64,000 nucleotides of DNA from an uncultured Lachnospiraceae bacterium (GCA_910584725.1 CAJUBE010000008.1:67501-131500); one strand, 5' to 3'. Positions 27,010 to 36,232 are shown, counted from the first letter of the stretch. Translations and numbers: made by a program. The notes: a model not told the origin generated them from the sequence alone.

Positions 27010-27068
27010 TTATGGAACAAGGATAAATCTTAGCATGCGCATAGAGAAATGAAAGGAGATTACAGGAA

Positions 27069-28784
27069 ATGGGACTGTCAGCAGAGGAGAGTCAAAGAAG
27101 GAGAGACGATGAGCGGGTAAAGTATATAACAAAACATATCCGCAATGCGGATTCAGAGGAGGATTATGTCTTTATAAGCTATAAAAGCGACGATTGGGAA
27201 AGAGTTCTTGGGGATATCGTGTATAAATTGGTAAAGGTTTATGGACTTAATGTTTATTTTGACGGTGATTTTAATGGTCATAATCCTTTGTGGACGGAAC
27301 AATTTCCTGAAAACATGGAAGCAAAAAACTGTCTTGGCGTTCTGGCATTTATTGACGATTTGTATACGCAAAGCTACGCAACATTGATGGAGCTTCTCTA
27401 CAGTCAGGCGGGGTGTCAGGACGGAAATATAGGCTACGAAGTTGTCAAAAAACCTGTGATACCGGTATATATTGGACAGATAAGCAATATTTGCGACACA
27501 TCGGATACGGGATTAGGCGTTGGTTATTATGATGATGGAAAAGTTAATCCACATGCAGCTGCTGAAAAAGAACTGTTTGAAGAATTATTTGAAACAGCGT
27601 CTGAATCCCCAGGCATATTAAAAAACACAAAGAGACCCTATAAAAAGGAAAAGAAATTAACGAAGCAATTATGTGCGGCGATGTGCAGAGAGGTTATTGC
27701 ATCTATAGGTGCAAATGATAATTTGTATGGGGCCGGAGTTACCTTAGAGGATATTGTGAATACCATTAAAAACCAGTGCGGAGCTACGGTGTTCGGTTCA
27801 TCAGAAGTAACAGAAGCGACAGAACCGCCTGAACCGACAGACCTGTCAGACCCTCAGCCGATAACCATTCGGGAGATGATAAAAATCTTTGATATCAGCA
27901 CTTTGAAAAAGGACAGTTTTGCCAAGTTGAAGATTTTATCACCAGGTGGTAACAAAGCTTTGGAGACATCATGGTGTCAGTCGATGTTTGCGTTGACATG
28001 GCAGTTTGTAATGAACTGCCTGAAGCAGAATCCACAGTATCTTGATATGGCGGTTGAAAAACATGCCGGGGTGAAATTTCCGCCCTTTATTGGGAAAAGC
28101 GAGTATGAGTCAAGATCGGAGGAGGAGCAGAAGAAGTATAAGTTAATTGAAGGAGTACCCGGCATTGCAGATTGTTATATGTTCCGTCATCTGGGACAGT
28201 ATGGCTGGCTGACAACATTGAGAGCAAGGATACAGGATTTCGAGTTAAATATGGAAGATTATGTAATTGCGTATGAGAAGCCAAATACAGAAGCATCCCG
28301 ACTGATGCAGGCCTTTTATGAAAAAACGGAAAGGAAAAGCCGCAACAATACGGATACGGACAGGAAACCCATTTCGACAGGAACGATTATTACGAACGAA
28401 GCCACTACATATAAGTATACCTATCAGGGAAAGGAGTATAGGGCAAAGAAGCTTGCAGAGTATATGAATCATGTATTTGATCTGCTTGCGGCAGACTATC
28501 CGGATGTGGTGGAAGCGGCGGCTGACAGAGAAGATATCTCTTTCGTTGCCAGAAAGGATGATGTGGACAATGGTATACTGCCGACAAATAAATTAAATTA
28601 TTTTATAGCAAAGAAAGAACATTGTGTTGGAAATTCTCTATACTATGTAAGCAACCGATATAATCAGGCGCAAGGGACAGCGCAGGTCGAAAAGCTTGTG
28701 CAATTATGCGGGGCCGACACATTTAGGCTGATTGAGAAGCCCGAGCCAAATAAGAAAAGCACGGGGGAGGGCGATTGCGTTTAA
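27069..28784 (+). CDS. TIR-domain protein (module gene 3)
   Basis: A 571-residue protein. A TIR domain occupies about 30-140: EDYVFISYKSDDWERVLGD is strand A and the BB-loop lead-in, LNVYFDGDFNG follows, and SYATLMELLYSQ places a candidate catalytic Glu near 108. Prokaryotic TIR domains of this kind cleave NAD+, either to deplete it or to make signalling nucleotides. A linker rich in Glu/Pro/Thr (about 245-265) leads to a middle domain and a C-terminal domain (about 438-555) I cannot name. GAAAGGAG lies 13 bases before the ATG. It is 59 bp after the TrkA-N/RyR gene in the same orientation. Confidence 0.8.
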   Translation: MGLSAEESQRRRDDERVKYITKHIRNADSEEDYVFISYKSDDWERVLGDIVYKLVKVYGLNVYFDGDFNGHNPLWTEQFPENMEAKNCLGVLAFIDDLYTQSYATLMELLYSQAGCQDGNIGYEVVKKPVIPVYIGQISNICDTSDTGLGVGYYDDGKVNPHAAAEKELFEELFETASESPGILKNTKRPYKKEKKLTKQLCAAMCREVIASIGANDNLYGAGVTLEDIVNTIKNQCGATVFGSSEVTEATEPPEPTDLSDPQPITIREMIKIFDISTLKKDSFAKLKILSPGGNKALETSWCQSMFALTWQFVMNCLKQNPQYLDMAVEKHAGVKFPPFIGKSEYESRSEEEQKKYKLIEGVPGIADCYMFRHLGQYGWLTTLRARIQDFELNMEDYVIAYEKPNTEASRLMQAFYEKTERKSRNNTDTDRKPISTGTIITNEATTYKYTYQGKEYRAKKLAEYMNHVFDLLAADYPDVVEAAADREDISFVARKDDVDNGILPTNKLNYFIAKKEHCVGNSLYYVSNRYNQAQGTAQVEKLVQLCGADTFRLIEKPEPNKKSTGEGDCV

Positions 28785-28904
28785 AAAAAATTTATATAGA
28801 CTGCAACTTTTTTGATACAGACGCTCTCTTTTATAACAGGAGATCGAAAACTGATGAAAAGAGAGAAATAAGTATCAGCAGTTGGGGAACGGCGGCAGAA
28901 AGAT

Positions 28905-28990
28905 CCGGCAGGAACAAAAGGCGGTGCATCGCCCGATACCGCGCCAACGGTATCGGGCAGAGGGTGGCAGGCAAGTGCCACACAATACAG
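28905..28990 (+). ncRNA. Partial 5'-half copy of the structured RNA
   Basis: The stretch contains CCCGATACCG-CGCCAA-CGGTATCGGG, a perfect 10-bp stem around the same loop as in the full RNA. The exact GGCAGGCAAGTGCCACACAA block follows at the same spacing. The rest of the RNA (closing stem, terminator) is not recognisable downstream, so this is a truncated copy or a related shorter RNA. Confidence 0.55.
28966..28985. repeat. 20-bp direct repeat, right copy
   Basis: Exact match to 23266-23285. Together the two copies bracket the HD-TrkA/RyR-TIR module. Confidence 0.85.
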
Positions 28991-29039
28991 ACTGTGTCTG
29001 CGATACACACAAAGATATTATAAGATAAATATGCCGGGT

Positions 29040-29068
29040 TGACAAGCAATAATCTGTATGTAGTACGA
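29040..29068 (+). promoter_or_regulatory. Putative promoter of the lipoprotein gene
   Basis: A consensus -35 TTGACA, a 17-bp spacer and a poor -10 (TAGTAC) lie about 35 bp upstream of the lipoprotein start. The weak -10 suggests activation or another true -10. Confidence 0.4.
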
Positions 29069-29102
29069 TGCCCAAACTTCAAATGTTGAGATGGGAGAAC
29101 AA

Positions 29103-30410
29103 ATGAAAGGGAAAGCGATAGCACTTATGACAGCCTTGGCATTTGTATTCGGTTTATCGGCTTGTGGGGATAAAACAGCCTCACAAGCTGAAATTTCTGA
29201 TACAACAAGGGAAGAGGAAGTAACAGAGGTAATAACAGACAAAGCAAAGGTAACAACAGAAAAAAAAGAGGTAACGGAGGAAGAAGAACCTGCCCCTGAG
29301 ATGACACAAGACGAAAAGGTACAAGCTGCATTAGGTGAAATGCCTTACTATGGCGATACCGCAAACTGTAAAATGACGGCAGAACAGGCAACGGCATATG
29401 CACAGCTTATAGCGGATGGTCTGGCCGGGGATTTCAGCTTTCGGGAGGAATATAGTGAAGATTATGATATTCTTGCATGGTGTGAACCGTTTTATGCAAC
29501 GAATCCGGTCAGTTGGGAAAGTATGTTAATAGATGCGTCAGGTGTAATACTGGCTGATTTTGCCGGCGACGGCATCCCTTATCTTTATTTGTACAACAAT
29601 AAGGAAAACTATTGGGAAGATTATTTTGAAATATATGGATGGAAGGATGACAGAGCAGAATTGACTTTTGAAAAGTCAATTGACAGTAACACTCTGTATT
29701 ATTTATATGAAGAGGAACAGGGGCGGATCAATTTAGCAGAGGAATCCCCTTTGTCAATGTCCCATTATATTACCCGATATTCGTTTCGCAATGGAGCAAT
29801 GGAACCAATCTATACCTATTCGGAAGAGGTTTTAGAAGACGGCAATACGCATATTATGGAAAACGATGTGGAAACTGCCGTATATACACCGGAGGAATAT
29901 ATTCAATATAGTACGCCATTTTTAGGTGATTATGTTGAAAATCACAACCATACACAGCCTTATACCTGTCTCTACGATATGACTCCGTGCACTTTGGAAG
30001 AAATGGTCGATTATCTCAATGCCTATGCGTCAGTTATGAGTGACGGCCGGTCTGTACCCGTAGAGATCAGGAAAGCGGATATTGTCAGGCATGACGGAAT
30101 GGGCATTATAACGATAGGAGAAGTGCCACAGGAGAAAGTCTGCAAACTGGAAATATTAAGGCGGTTTATGAGTGGAGAAACGGGTATTGCATCAGTGAAT
30201 GATGGTGCGTTTGTTTATACACTAACTGAAAATGGTTCAACACGAGAAATCAGTGAGGCTGAATTTCATTCTATTTGGAATGAATGGGAAAGCAGACATA
30301 CAGATTTTAGTGCAGACACGCATTTGGATATTTTGAATATAGAAAATGTATTTCAGGTAAAAATTGATATACAGAAGTCGGGTGAATGGCTTGTAACAAG
30401 CGCTGAATAA
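29103..30410 (+). CDS. Putative lipoprotein with acidic linker
   Basis: A 435-residue secreted lipoprotein: signal peptide with lipobox LSAC (Cys near 21), a Glu/Thr/Val repeat-like linker (about 30-70, EEVTEVITDK), then a large domain of unknown family with ADGLAGDFSFREEYSEDYD and VILADFAGDGIPYLYLY segments. The latter resembles VCBS-like calcium sites (DFAGDGIPYL). The start at 29103 (MKGKAIALMT) has GGGAG upstream; the ATG at 29091 has none. It is the first of four envelope-related genes in the same direction. Confidence 0.7.
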   Translation: MKGKAIALMTALAFVFGLSACGDKTASQAEISDTTREEEVTEVITDKAKVTTEKKEVTEEEEPAPEMTQDEKVQAALGEMPYYGDTANCKMTAEQATAYAQLIADGLAGDFSFREEYSEDYDILAWCEPFYATNPVSWESMLIDASGVILADFAGDGIPYLYLYNNKENYWEDYFEIYGWKDDRAELTFEKSIDSNTLYYLYEEEQGRINLAEESPLSMSHYITRYSFRNGAMEPIYTYSEEVLEDGNTHIMENDVETAVYTPEEYIQYSTPFLGDYVENHNHTQPYTCLYDMTPCTLEEMVDYLNAYASVMSDGRSVPVEIRKADIVRHDGMGIITIGEVPQEKVCKLEILRRFMSGETGIASVNDGAFVYTLTENGSTREISEAEFHSIWNEWESRHTDFSADTHLDILNIENVFQVKIDIQKSGEWLVTSAE

Positions 30411-30504
30411 TGGAGATCAGATACCGTAGCAGGAGAAATAAAAAGGTAGTACAATAAACAGAAAGATTTTGCGACGCCAAACAGCTATGAGGAGGAAATG
30501 ATCG

Positions 30505-32694
30505 ATGAAGACACCGACGGAACTGGAAACGGCAGTACGGGAATATCAGAGCGGAAATAGGGAGGCATTTGATAAAGTCTATGAGATGTCGCACAGATAT
30601 CTTTATGTCTGTATAGAACATCTGGTCAGGGACGAAGATGCAGCCAAAGATTTGCTGCAGGAAACGTATCTGGATATCACGAGAAATATCTTGCAGCTAC
30701 GCAGCCCGGAGGATTTCTTAAGCTGGGCGGCGTCGATTGCCAGACACCGCTGCTGTGCTTATTTTAAGAAGGCGGATAAGTGGGTCCTTACGAATGAAGG
30801 AGAGGATGGACTGGAACTGATCGCTTCTGTTGCGGACGATGAGGCTTTTATACCCGAGTCCGTTCTGCAGGATAGGGAAAAGAGACGCCTGATCCGGGAG
30901 ATCATCGACGGCTTGAGCGATATGCAGCGGTTGTGTGTTATCGCGTATTATTATCAGGAACGCAGACAGGAGGAGATTGCCGAAGAGCTGGGCATTCCGG
31001 TCAATACGGTGAAATCCCACTTAAATCGTGCTAAGGCGAAGATCAAACAGGAGATCTTGGCATTGGAGAAAGAGAAGGATACAAAACTCTATACGCTGGC
31101 GCCGTTTATGCTGCTGTTTCTTGCAGAGGAGGCAGAGGCGTGCGAAGCCGTTCCCATGTCGGAAGAATTGAGAGATACCGTGCGGGAAAACCGCGTGAAA
31201 GAAGGGAATCAGGGTGGCGCATCGAAACACGGCGGTCTGGCGAAGGCCGGCATAAAAGGCAGGATTTTGATTGGATTGGCCGTAGTCCTTGGCGCTGCCG
31301 CCGTGATTGGCGCGGTCGTATTCCAATCGTCAAAGCAAGAACCGGAACCGGTGCAGCAACCGCAGCAGGAACCGATACAACCGCAGGAAGCACAGGCAAA
31401 AAGCGATGAGCAGATGCAGGAGGAGGCCGACGATGAGGCTGTTGAGGCGGAGTCTGAAGCAGCAGAAGAAACGACAGGGGATAGGGAACTTGCGATCTCC
31501 GGGAAGTACGACCGGATGGGATTGGGCAGAGACGGAATCATTGTGGTTTCTACCGGAGGTAAATGGGGACTTGTCACCTATGACGATCAGGTCATTGTAC
31601 CGATCGAATACGATTATGCCTGTGCTGCGCCCAATGACGACGGACAGACCTTTTTCGGAAAAGAAGGGGATTTCAGAGTCTTTGACAAAGAGGGAAATGA
31701 GCTTTTTCAGACGGATAAACCGATCAAGGCGGTCAGCGACGGCATTGTACTGTGGACGCAGACCGGCGAGGATATGATGTACCATTTCGGCTATGTGAAT
31801 CTGGACGGTACAGAGGTGTTTACGTCTGATGGGGGAGATATGGACGAACAGGCGGGAGCAGTCGGCTTCAATGAGGGGTACGCCTTTTCAAGCAGTGGAA
31901 ACGAGTACACGGAATACCGCATTTCTGAGGACGGAACGGTGGATGATATTTTTATGGAACGGGATATCCTCCGCCATCCCGAACGTTCGCAGGAACGGGA
32001 TGAGTCTTCTACTGTTGTGGTCAATGGAACCAGCGGTATAGACACCAATTTATTCTATCCAATTGGAGCCTGCTATAAGGGATATTATGTGGACACGGGA
32101 ATCCAATTATTCGAGGATACCAACGGGAAATATGATGTGTACGACGCCCAGGGGACACAGCAGTACCGTCTGGAGATGGGTTCTGTTGCCGAGCGGGCAG
32201 GATATCCGTACGAAGGTTTATCATGGAGTATTATGAGATTTTATCACAATGGGAACTACTGCTACAGCAATCAGACAAAAATGGCGGTTACCGTATATTC
32301 CGGCGACGAATCAAAGTCCTATTTGATCGATACAGCGAAGCAGGAGACGGGAAAGGATGAGTACGGCGGGACGCGGGAATTTCTGACGGACGAGGCGGTG
32401 TTAGCGGAGGGTGACTATATCGGAATCGCCGATACCGACTATTGGCTGTATCAGAAAGACGATCAATGGGGGTATATCGACCAGGGCGGGAACGAGATGC
32501 AGATGTTTGACGACGCGGCACAGTTTTACGACGGGAAGGCAATGGTCATCGTGGACGGGAATGCGCATTTTATCGATGAAGATATGAACCTCAGCGAGTG
32601 GAAGATCCCGGCGCAGTCTGTAAGGGGATATGGAGAAGTGTTTGCTGTGGAGACACAGGACGGGCAGAAATGTTATTTGGCGGATGAACATTGA
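30505..32694 (+). CDS. ECF sigma factor fused through a membrane helix to WG repeats
   Basis: A 729-residue chimeric protein. Residues 1-90 hold sigma region 2 (DEDAAKDLLQETYLDI), and 125-185 hold sigma region 4 (LSDMQRLCVIAYYYQERRQE, then GIPVNTVKSHLNRAK). One membrane helix lies at about 254-273, then a Glu/Gln-rich linker, then an extracytoplasmic part with WG-type repeats (GGKWGLVTYDDQVIVPIEYD near 355 and DDQWGYIDQGGNEM near 650). The sigma part would be tethered to the membrane unless cleaved. AGGAGG lies upstream of the ATG. No anti-sigma gene is adjacent. Confidence 0.85.
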   Translation: MKTPTELETAVREYQSGNREAFDKVYEMSHRYLYVCIEHLVRDEDAAKDLLQETYLDITRNILQLRSPEDFLSWAASIARHRCCAYFKKADKWVLTNEGEDGLELIASVADDEAFIPESVLQDREKRRLIREIIDGLSDMQRLCVIAYYYQERRQEEIAEELGIPVNTVKSHLNRAKAKIKQEILALEKEKDTKLYTLAPFMLLFLAEEAEACEAVPMSEELRDTVRENRVKEGNQGGASKHGGLAKAGIKGRILIGLAVVLGAAAVIGAVVFQSSKQEPEPVQQPQQEPIQPQEAQAKSDEQMQEEADDEAVEAESEAAEETTGDRELAISGKYDRMGLGRDGIIVVSTGGKWGLVTYDDQVIVPIEYDYACAAPNDDGQTFFGKEGDFRVFDKEGNELFQTDKPIKAVSDGIVLWTQTGEDMMYHFGYVNLDGTEVFTSDGGDMDEQAGAVGFNEGYAFSSSGNEYTEYRISEDGTVDDIFMERDILRHPERSQERDESSTVVVNGTSGIDTNLFYPIGACYKGYYVDTGIQLFEDTNGKYDVYDAQGTQQYRLEMGSVAERAGYPYEGLSWSIMRFYHNGNYCYSNQTKMAVTVYSGDESKSYLIDTAKQETGKDEYGGTREFLTDEAVLAEGDYIGIADTDYWLYQKDDQWGYIDQGGNEMQMFDDAAQFYDGKAMVIVDGNAHFIDEDMNLSEWKIPAQSVRGYGEVFAVETQDGQKCYLADEH

Positions 32695-32740
32695 TGTCAT
32701 GCAGGAGTGGGAAAAACAAGCAGAGAGGAGTTTTTTACAG

Positions 32741-34120
32741 ATGAAAAAGAAAATAATAACGCTGCTTATGGCAGCGACCGTAATGAGTGCAGCTCTGTCG
32801 GGATGCGGTGATACAGCAGTAGAAGAACCGGTGCCTGTAGCAGAGGATAAAGAATCGGTTCCGGAGGAAGAAACGCCTGAGAACGAGGTTGAAGAAACTG
32901 AAATAACCGGGGAAACAGAGGCAGAAGAAGAACCGGTACAAGAGGAAAAATATTTAAATTTACTAAGAACAGAGTATCATGCTGACGGCTCTGTAAAAGA
33001 TGTAACGAAGTATATTTATGATGAATCCGGCAATATGACGAAAAACATATCTTATGCGGCGGATGGTTCGATCGAGTCCTATGTTGAGTATGAAAATGAT
33101 ACAAATGGTAATTGTATCAAATCGACCACATACGATGCAGATGGAAAGGTTACCGAGTCGGATGAATCAAAGTATGACAGTAATAACAATTATCTTGGAA
33201 GTATCACATATGATTCTGATGGGAATATAACAGACTCATGTGAGTATGAGTTTGATGATAACGGGAATGAAGTAGAAGAAAGATATGTCTCAACCTTTGA
33301 GTTTGATGGCAGCTCGACAACGATCAAAGGCGTATATAAATATGAATACGATGATAAAAACAGGCAGACAAAATGGACTTCATATGGCGAGGATGGAACT
33401 ACAGTCACAGGCATATACGAATATGCTTATGACGACGCAGGAAATCAGATAACCATGACGGAATACAAAGCAGATGGTTCTGTACGTATGGTAGAAAACA
33501 GAGAATATGATTCTGATAATAACTTCATTAAAACAGCTAGAGCTGACGCAGACGGCACTGTATTTATGCTGAATGAGTACGAGTATGATAATCACGGCAA
33601 TGTGGTAAAAGAGTCAAACAATTATTATAATCCGGACTCAAATTCTTTAGTTGAATATGAGTATGATGCGAATGACAGATTAGTCAAACGAACGAGTTAT
33701 TCTGATGGTGCAATCGAGTCCATAAGTTCTATGGAATATGATGATTATGGAAATTATATCAAAAACATTAATTACGAAACGGACGAAACATCGTCGTCGA
33801 TTGTAGTATATGATTATATCGAATTACAGGATTATCTCATCTCAAAGGAATCCTTTGACAAACAAGAGGTAGAGATTGTAAACACCGAACCACTTGAAAA
33901 CATATTATTGGATGCAGGAACGTCAAATATGGAAACTGAGAGTACAGAAAACGAAGGAACAGGAAATTCAACTTCGGGAACAGAAAATACCTCTTTGGAA
34001 TCAAATTCGGGAGCTTGGGTCAATTCGACAAGTGAGAATATTATCCTTGGGGATGACGAGTATAAAGGGGATGACCCATATGATACGGGTGATACTACTG
34101 GATATACTATAGGTTATTGA
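32741..34120 (+). CDS. Lipoprotein with YD/RHS-like repeats
   Basis: A 459-residue lipoprotein: lipobox LSGC (Cys near 21), an acidic linker, then about ten repeats of the kind YEYDDNGNEVEE and YAYDDAGNQITMTEYKADG, which match YD (RHS-like) repeats. A Ser/Thr/Glu-rich tail ends in a Gly/Asp stretch. The start at 32741 is preceded by GAGGAG; an upstream ATG would overlap the sigma-WG gene. YD repeats form beta-sheet shells or sugar-binding surfaces; the role here is unknown. No RHS toxin core or cleavage motif is visible. Confidence 0.75.
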   Translation: MKKKIITLLMAATVMSAALSGCGDTAVEEPVPVAEDKESVPEEETPENEVEETEITGETEAEEEPVQEEKYLNLLRTEYHADGSVKDVTKYIYDESGNMTKNISYAADGSIESYVEYENDTNGNCIKSTTYDADGKVTESDESKYDSNNNYLGSITYDSDGNITDSCEYEFDDNGNEVEERYVSTFEFDGSSTTIKGVYKYEYDDKNRQTKWTSYGEDGTTVTGIYEYAYDDAGNQITMTEYKADGSVRMVENREYDSDNNFIKTARADADGTVFMLNEYEYDNHGNVVKESNNYYNPDSNSLVEYEYDANDRLVKRTSYSDGAIESISSMEYDDYGNYIKNINYETDETSSSIVVYDYIELQDYLISKESFDKQEVEIVNTEPLENILLDAGTSNMETESTENEGTGNSTSGTENTSLESNSGAWVNSTSENIILGDDEYKGDDPYDTGDTTGYTIGY

Positions 34121-34141
34121 TATATTATCGGAGGAAAAGAA

Positions 34142-34810
34142 ATGAAAAAAATGGTGATTACAATATTGGGGATAGTAACAATTTTTAGCAATAGTTTAGC
34201 AGTATTTGCCGCGCCTAAAACAATGTCTGACGGCACTGTGTTTGATGCAGACTACTACGCAAAGAATAATCCGGATGTGGTTGCTGTATATGGAACTGAT
34301 GAATCTGCCTTATATCAACACTATATTGATTATGGGAAAAAAGAGGGACGACTGACCTATGCACCAACCGATAATGGAGCGACAACAGAAGGCGAAGGTC
34401 ACGGAAAAGTTGTTTCTTCTTATAAGCATTATAATTATGTGAATTCTAAAGCTATTATTTACACATATGAGGATGGATTTCAGATTATGAAATCTTTTAC
34501 AGAGACTCCCTATCATTCTGCACATGTTGAAGATAAATATGTGATTCCGAGAACAGATTATTGTGATGGGCTTTTAGACTTAGACAATAACGGAATTGAT
34601 GATAGAGACCCTTATAATTCATGCGGATATACAGACCTAAATCATAATTGTTATGCAGATGGCGCACCTGTAAAGGAAAGCATGTGTTCGGAATCTGAAG
34701 CAATCATGTATAGAATGTGTGAGCATGGAGTAGTTAATGGGTTTGAAATTTGTCATCAAAAAGAATGTGTCGCATGGCGCGAGAGCGCAAAAAATGCAAT
34801 TGTTTACTAA
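34142..34810 (+). CDS. Secreted protein with a YYxxxNPDV module and Ca-like motif
   Basis: A 222-residue secreted protein. After a signal peptide (about 1-24) comes FDADYYAKNNPDVVAVYG with HYIDYGKKEGR, a module common in clostridial surface proteins. Next is a region with LDLDNNGIDDRDPYN and LNHNCYAD, which look like dockerin/EF-hand-type calcium loops. The C-terminus has several Cys (CGYTDLNHNC, MCSESE, CEHG, CHQKEC) that could pair or bind metal. GGAGG lies upstream of the ATG. Function unknown. Confidence 0.65.
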   Translation: MKKMVITILGIVTIFSNSLAVFAAPKTMSDGTVFDADYYAKNNPDVVAVYGTDESALYQHYIDYGKKEGRLTYAPTDNGATTEGEGHGKVVSSYKHYNYVNSKAIIYTYEDGFQIMKSFTETPYHSAHVEDKYVIPRTDYCDGLLDLDNNGIDDRDPYNSCGYTDLNHNCYADGAPVKESMCSESEAIMYRMCEHGVVNGFEICHQKECVAWRESAKNAIVY

Positions 34811-34828
34811 AAATCAGTTATGTTTAGA

Positions 34829-34878
34829 AAAATTAAGGCCACTGTTCAATGATATCAATTGAATGGTGACCTTAATTT
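34829..34878. terminator. Bidirectional terminator
   Basis: A long inverted repeat (AAATTAAGG/CCTTAATTT outer arms; inner CCACTGTTCAAT against ATTGAATGGTG) lies between the secreted-protein gene and the convergent histidine kinase. Confidence 0.8.
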
Positions 34879-34941
34879 GAAAGTGCTAAACTGAACATCC
34901 GACAGAGCAAAAATAAATGACATCTTCTGCAGCTCTACATT

Positions 34942-36165
34942 TTACAGCACTACCCTAAAGCAAATCTCTTTCCCGTCCGCGCTTTCCACCGTCGCTCTCC
35001 CTCCGTGCGTTTCCGCGATCGCCTGCACCATGGACAGACCGATTCCCGTGCCGCCTGTCTCAGCGGATCGGGATTCATCTAAACGGTAAAACCGGTCAAA
35101 CAGCCTGTCCAGATCGGAAACCTCCGGCAGATCGCATGTATTGGACACTTCGATGCAGACCTTCCCCCTCCTGCGGTAAATCCGCATCTCAATCTCGCCG
35201 CCGTCGTCGGAATATCCGACCGCGTTATCCAGCAAAATAGAGATCATCCGCTGGATGGCACTCCTGTCTCCCAAAAGCGATATATTATCCTCTATGCTCT
35301 GACTGAAATTTTTCCCCTTTGCTTTCGCCAGAACCGCAAAAGGCTCCGCTGTCTCCCACGCAGCCTCGCTCACGGAAAACCTGCCCTTCTCGGGAAAGGG
35401 CATCTCCTCATCCAGCCTTGACAATGCAACCATATCCCCCACCAGTTTTGTGAGCCGCGCCGCCTGCTTTCGGATGTTTTCAATCCACTCGTCGCCCTCA
35501 TGCTCCATCGCCGCGATATCCGCGCTGGTCGCAATGGAGGTAATCGGCGTTTTCAGTTCATGTCCCGCGTCCGTGATAAACTGCTTCTGCCGTTCTATAT
35601 TTTTCACGTAAGGTCTGATCGCCCGCCTTGAAAAAAGTATGACCAGCAAAAGCACCAGAAGCAGGCTTCCCACCCCGGTCGCCAGTGACACAAAAAGCAG
35701 GGTGCGCATAGACTGCATCTGAATCGCTGTATTCAGAAAGAGAACCGAAATTCCCTTTTCACTCCGGCTTACCAGATACCGATAGTCCTTATAATACCCC
35801 TTTTCCCTGCCCTTCAGGAGAACGTCCTGCGTGTATGCTTTTGCCGCCTCCTCATCCACAGAAGAAATATAATCCCTTAAAACTTCCCTGACTGTGCCGT
35901 CCGCTTCACAGTGCACCGTAAAAAAGCGGGTCATAAACGCCGCCTCGGGATCTCTGCCCGCCTTATTCCTGAAAGGCGGCGGTGGCGCCTGCCGCTTTGC
36001 CAAAACCGTCTGTTCCTGCGAAAGAAGCTCTCCTGCCAGACGATCCTGCATAGAGGTTGTCCTGTAATAGTTCGCCAGATTAATTCCGGCAATAATGAGC
36101 AGCATGACCGTTCCAAACGCTGCCATCGCCGCCAGAATAAACCGTCTCTGTATCTTTTTCAGCAT
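34942..36165 (-). CDS. Sensor histidine kinase
   Basis: A 407-residue kinase: two membrane helices (about 10-32 and 150-172) around an extracellular domain of about 115 residues, then the DHp motif DAGHELKTPITSIAT (phospho-His) and a HATPase domain with ISILLDNAVGYSDDG, an F box near RLFDRFYRLD, and GTGIGLSMVQAIAE. No HAMP is obvious. GAGGAG lies upstream of the ATG. It is 67 bp downstream of its regulator and on the same strand. The signal is unknown. Confidence 0.87.
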   Translation of the reverse strand: MLKKIQRRFILAAMAAFGTVMLLIIAGINLANYYRTTSMQDRLAGELLSQEQTVLAKRQAPPPPFRNKAGRDPEAAFMTRFFTVHCEADGTVREVLRDYISSVDEEAAKAYTQDVLLKGREKGYYKDYRYLVSRSEKGISVLFLNTAIQMQSMRTLLFVSLATGVGSLLLVLLLVILFSRRAIRPYVKNIERQKQFITDAGHELKTPITSIATSADIAAMEHEGDEWIENIRKQAARLTKLVGDMVALSRLDEEMPFPEKGRFSVSEAAWETAEPFAVLAKAKGKNFSQSIEDNISLLGDRSAIQRMISILLDNAVGYSDDGGEIEMRIYRRRGKVCIEVSNTCDLPEVSDLDRLFDRFYRLDESRSAETGGTGIGLSMVQAIAETHGGRATVESADGKEICFRVVL

Positions 36166-36232
36166 TTGTTCTCCTCAAAATCGAACGCCAACCGTCTGCT
36201 CCACGGACGCAGATCGGGCAGCGCCCATCAGA

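Noticed and set aside
28775..29023. ORF of 82 residues overlapping the TIR gene end
   Set aside because: It starts with TTG inside the TIR gene and its second half runs through the partial structured-RNA copy. The first residues look slightly protein-like, but there is no supporting domain.
32741..34120. RHS-type polymorphic toxin
   Set aside because: YD repeats are present, but there is no RHS core motif, self-cleavage motif, toxin tip or immunity gene.
34829..34878. Possible insertion-sequence end
   Set aside because: It is one continuous hairpin with A/T flanks between convergent genes and fits a terminator better.
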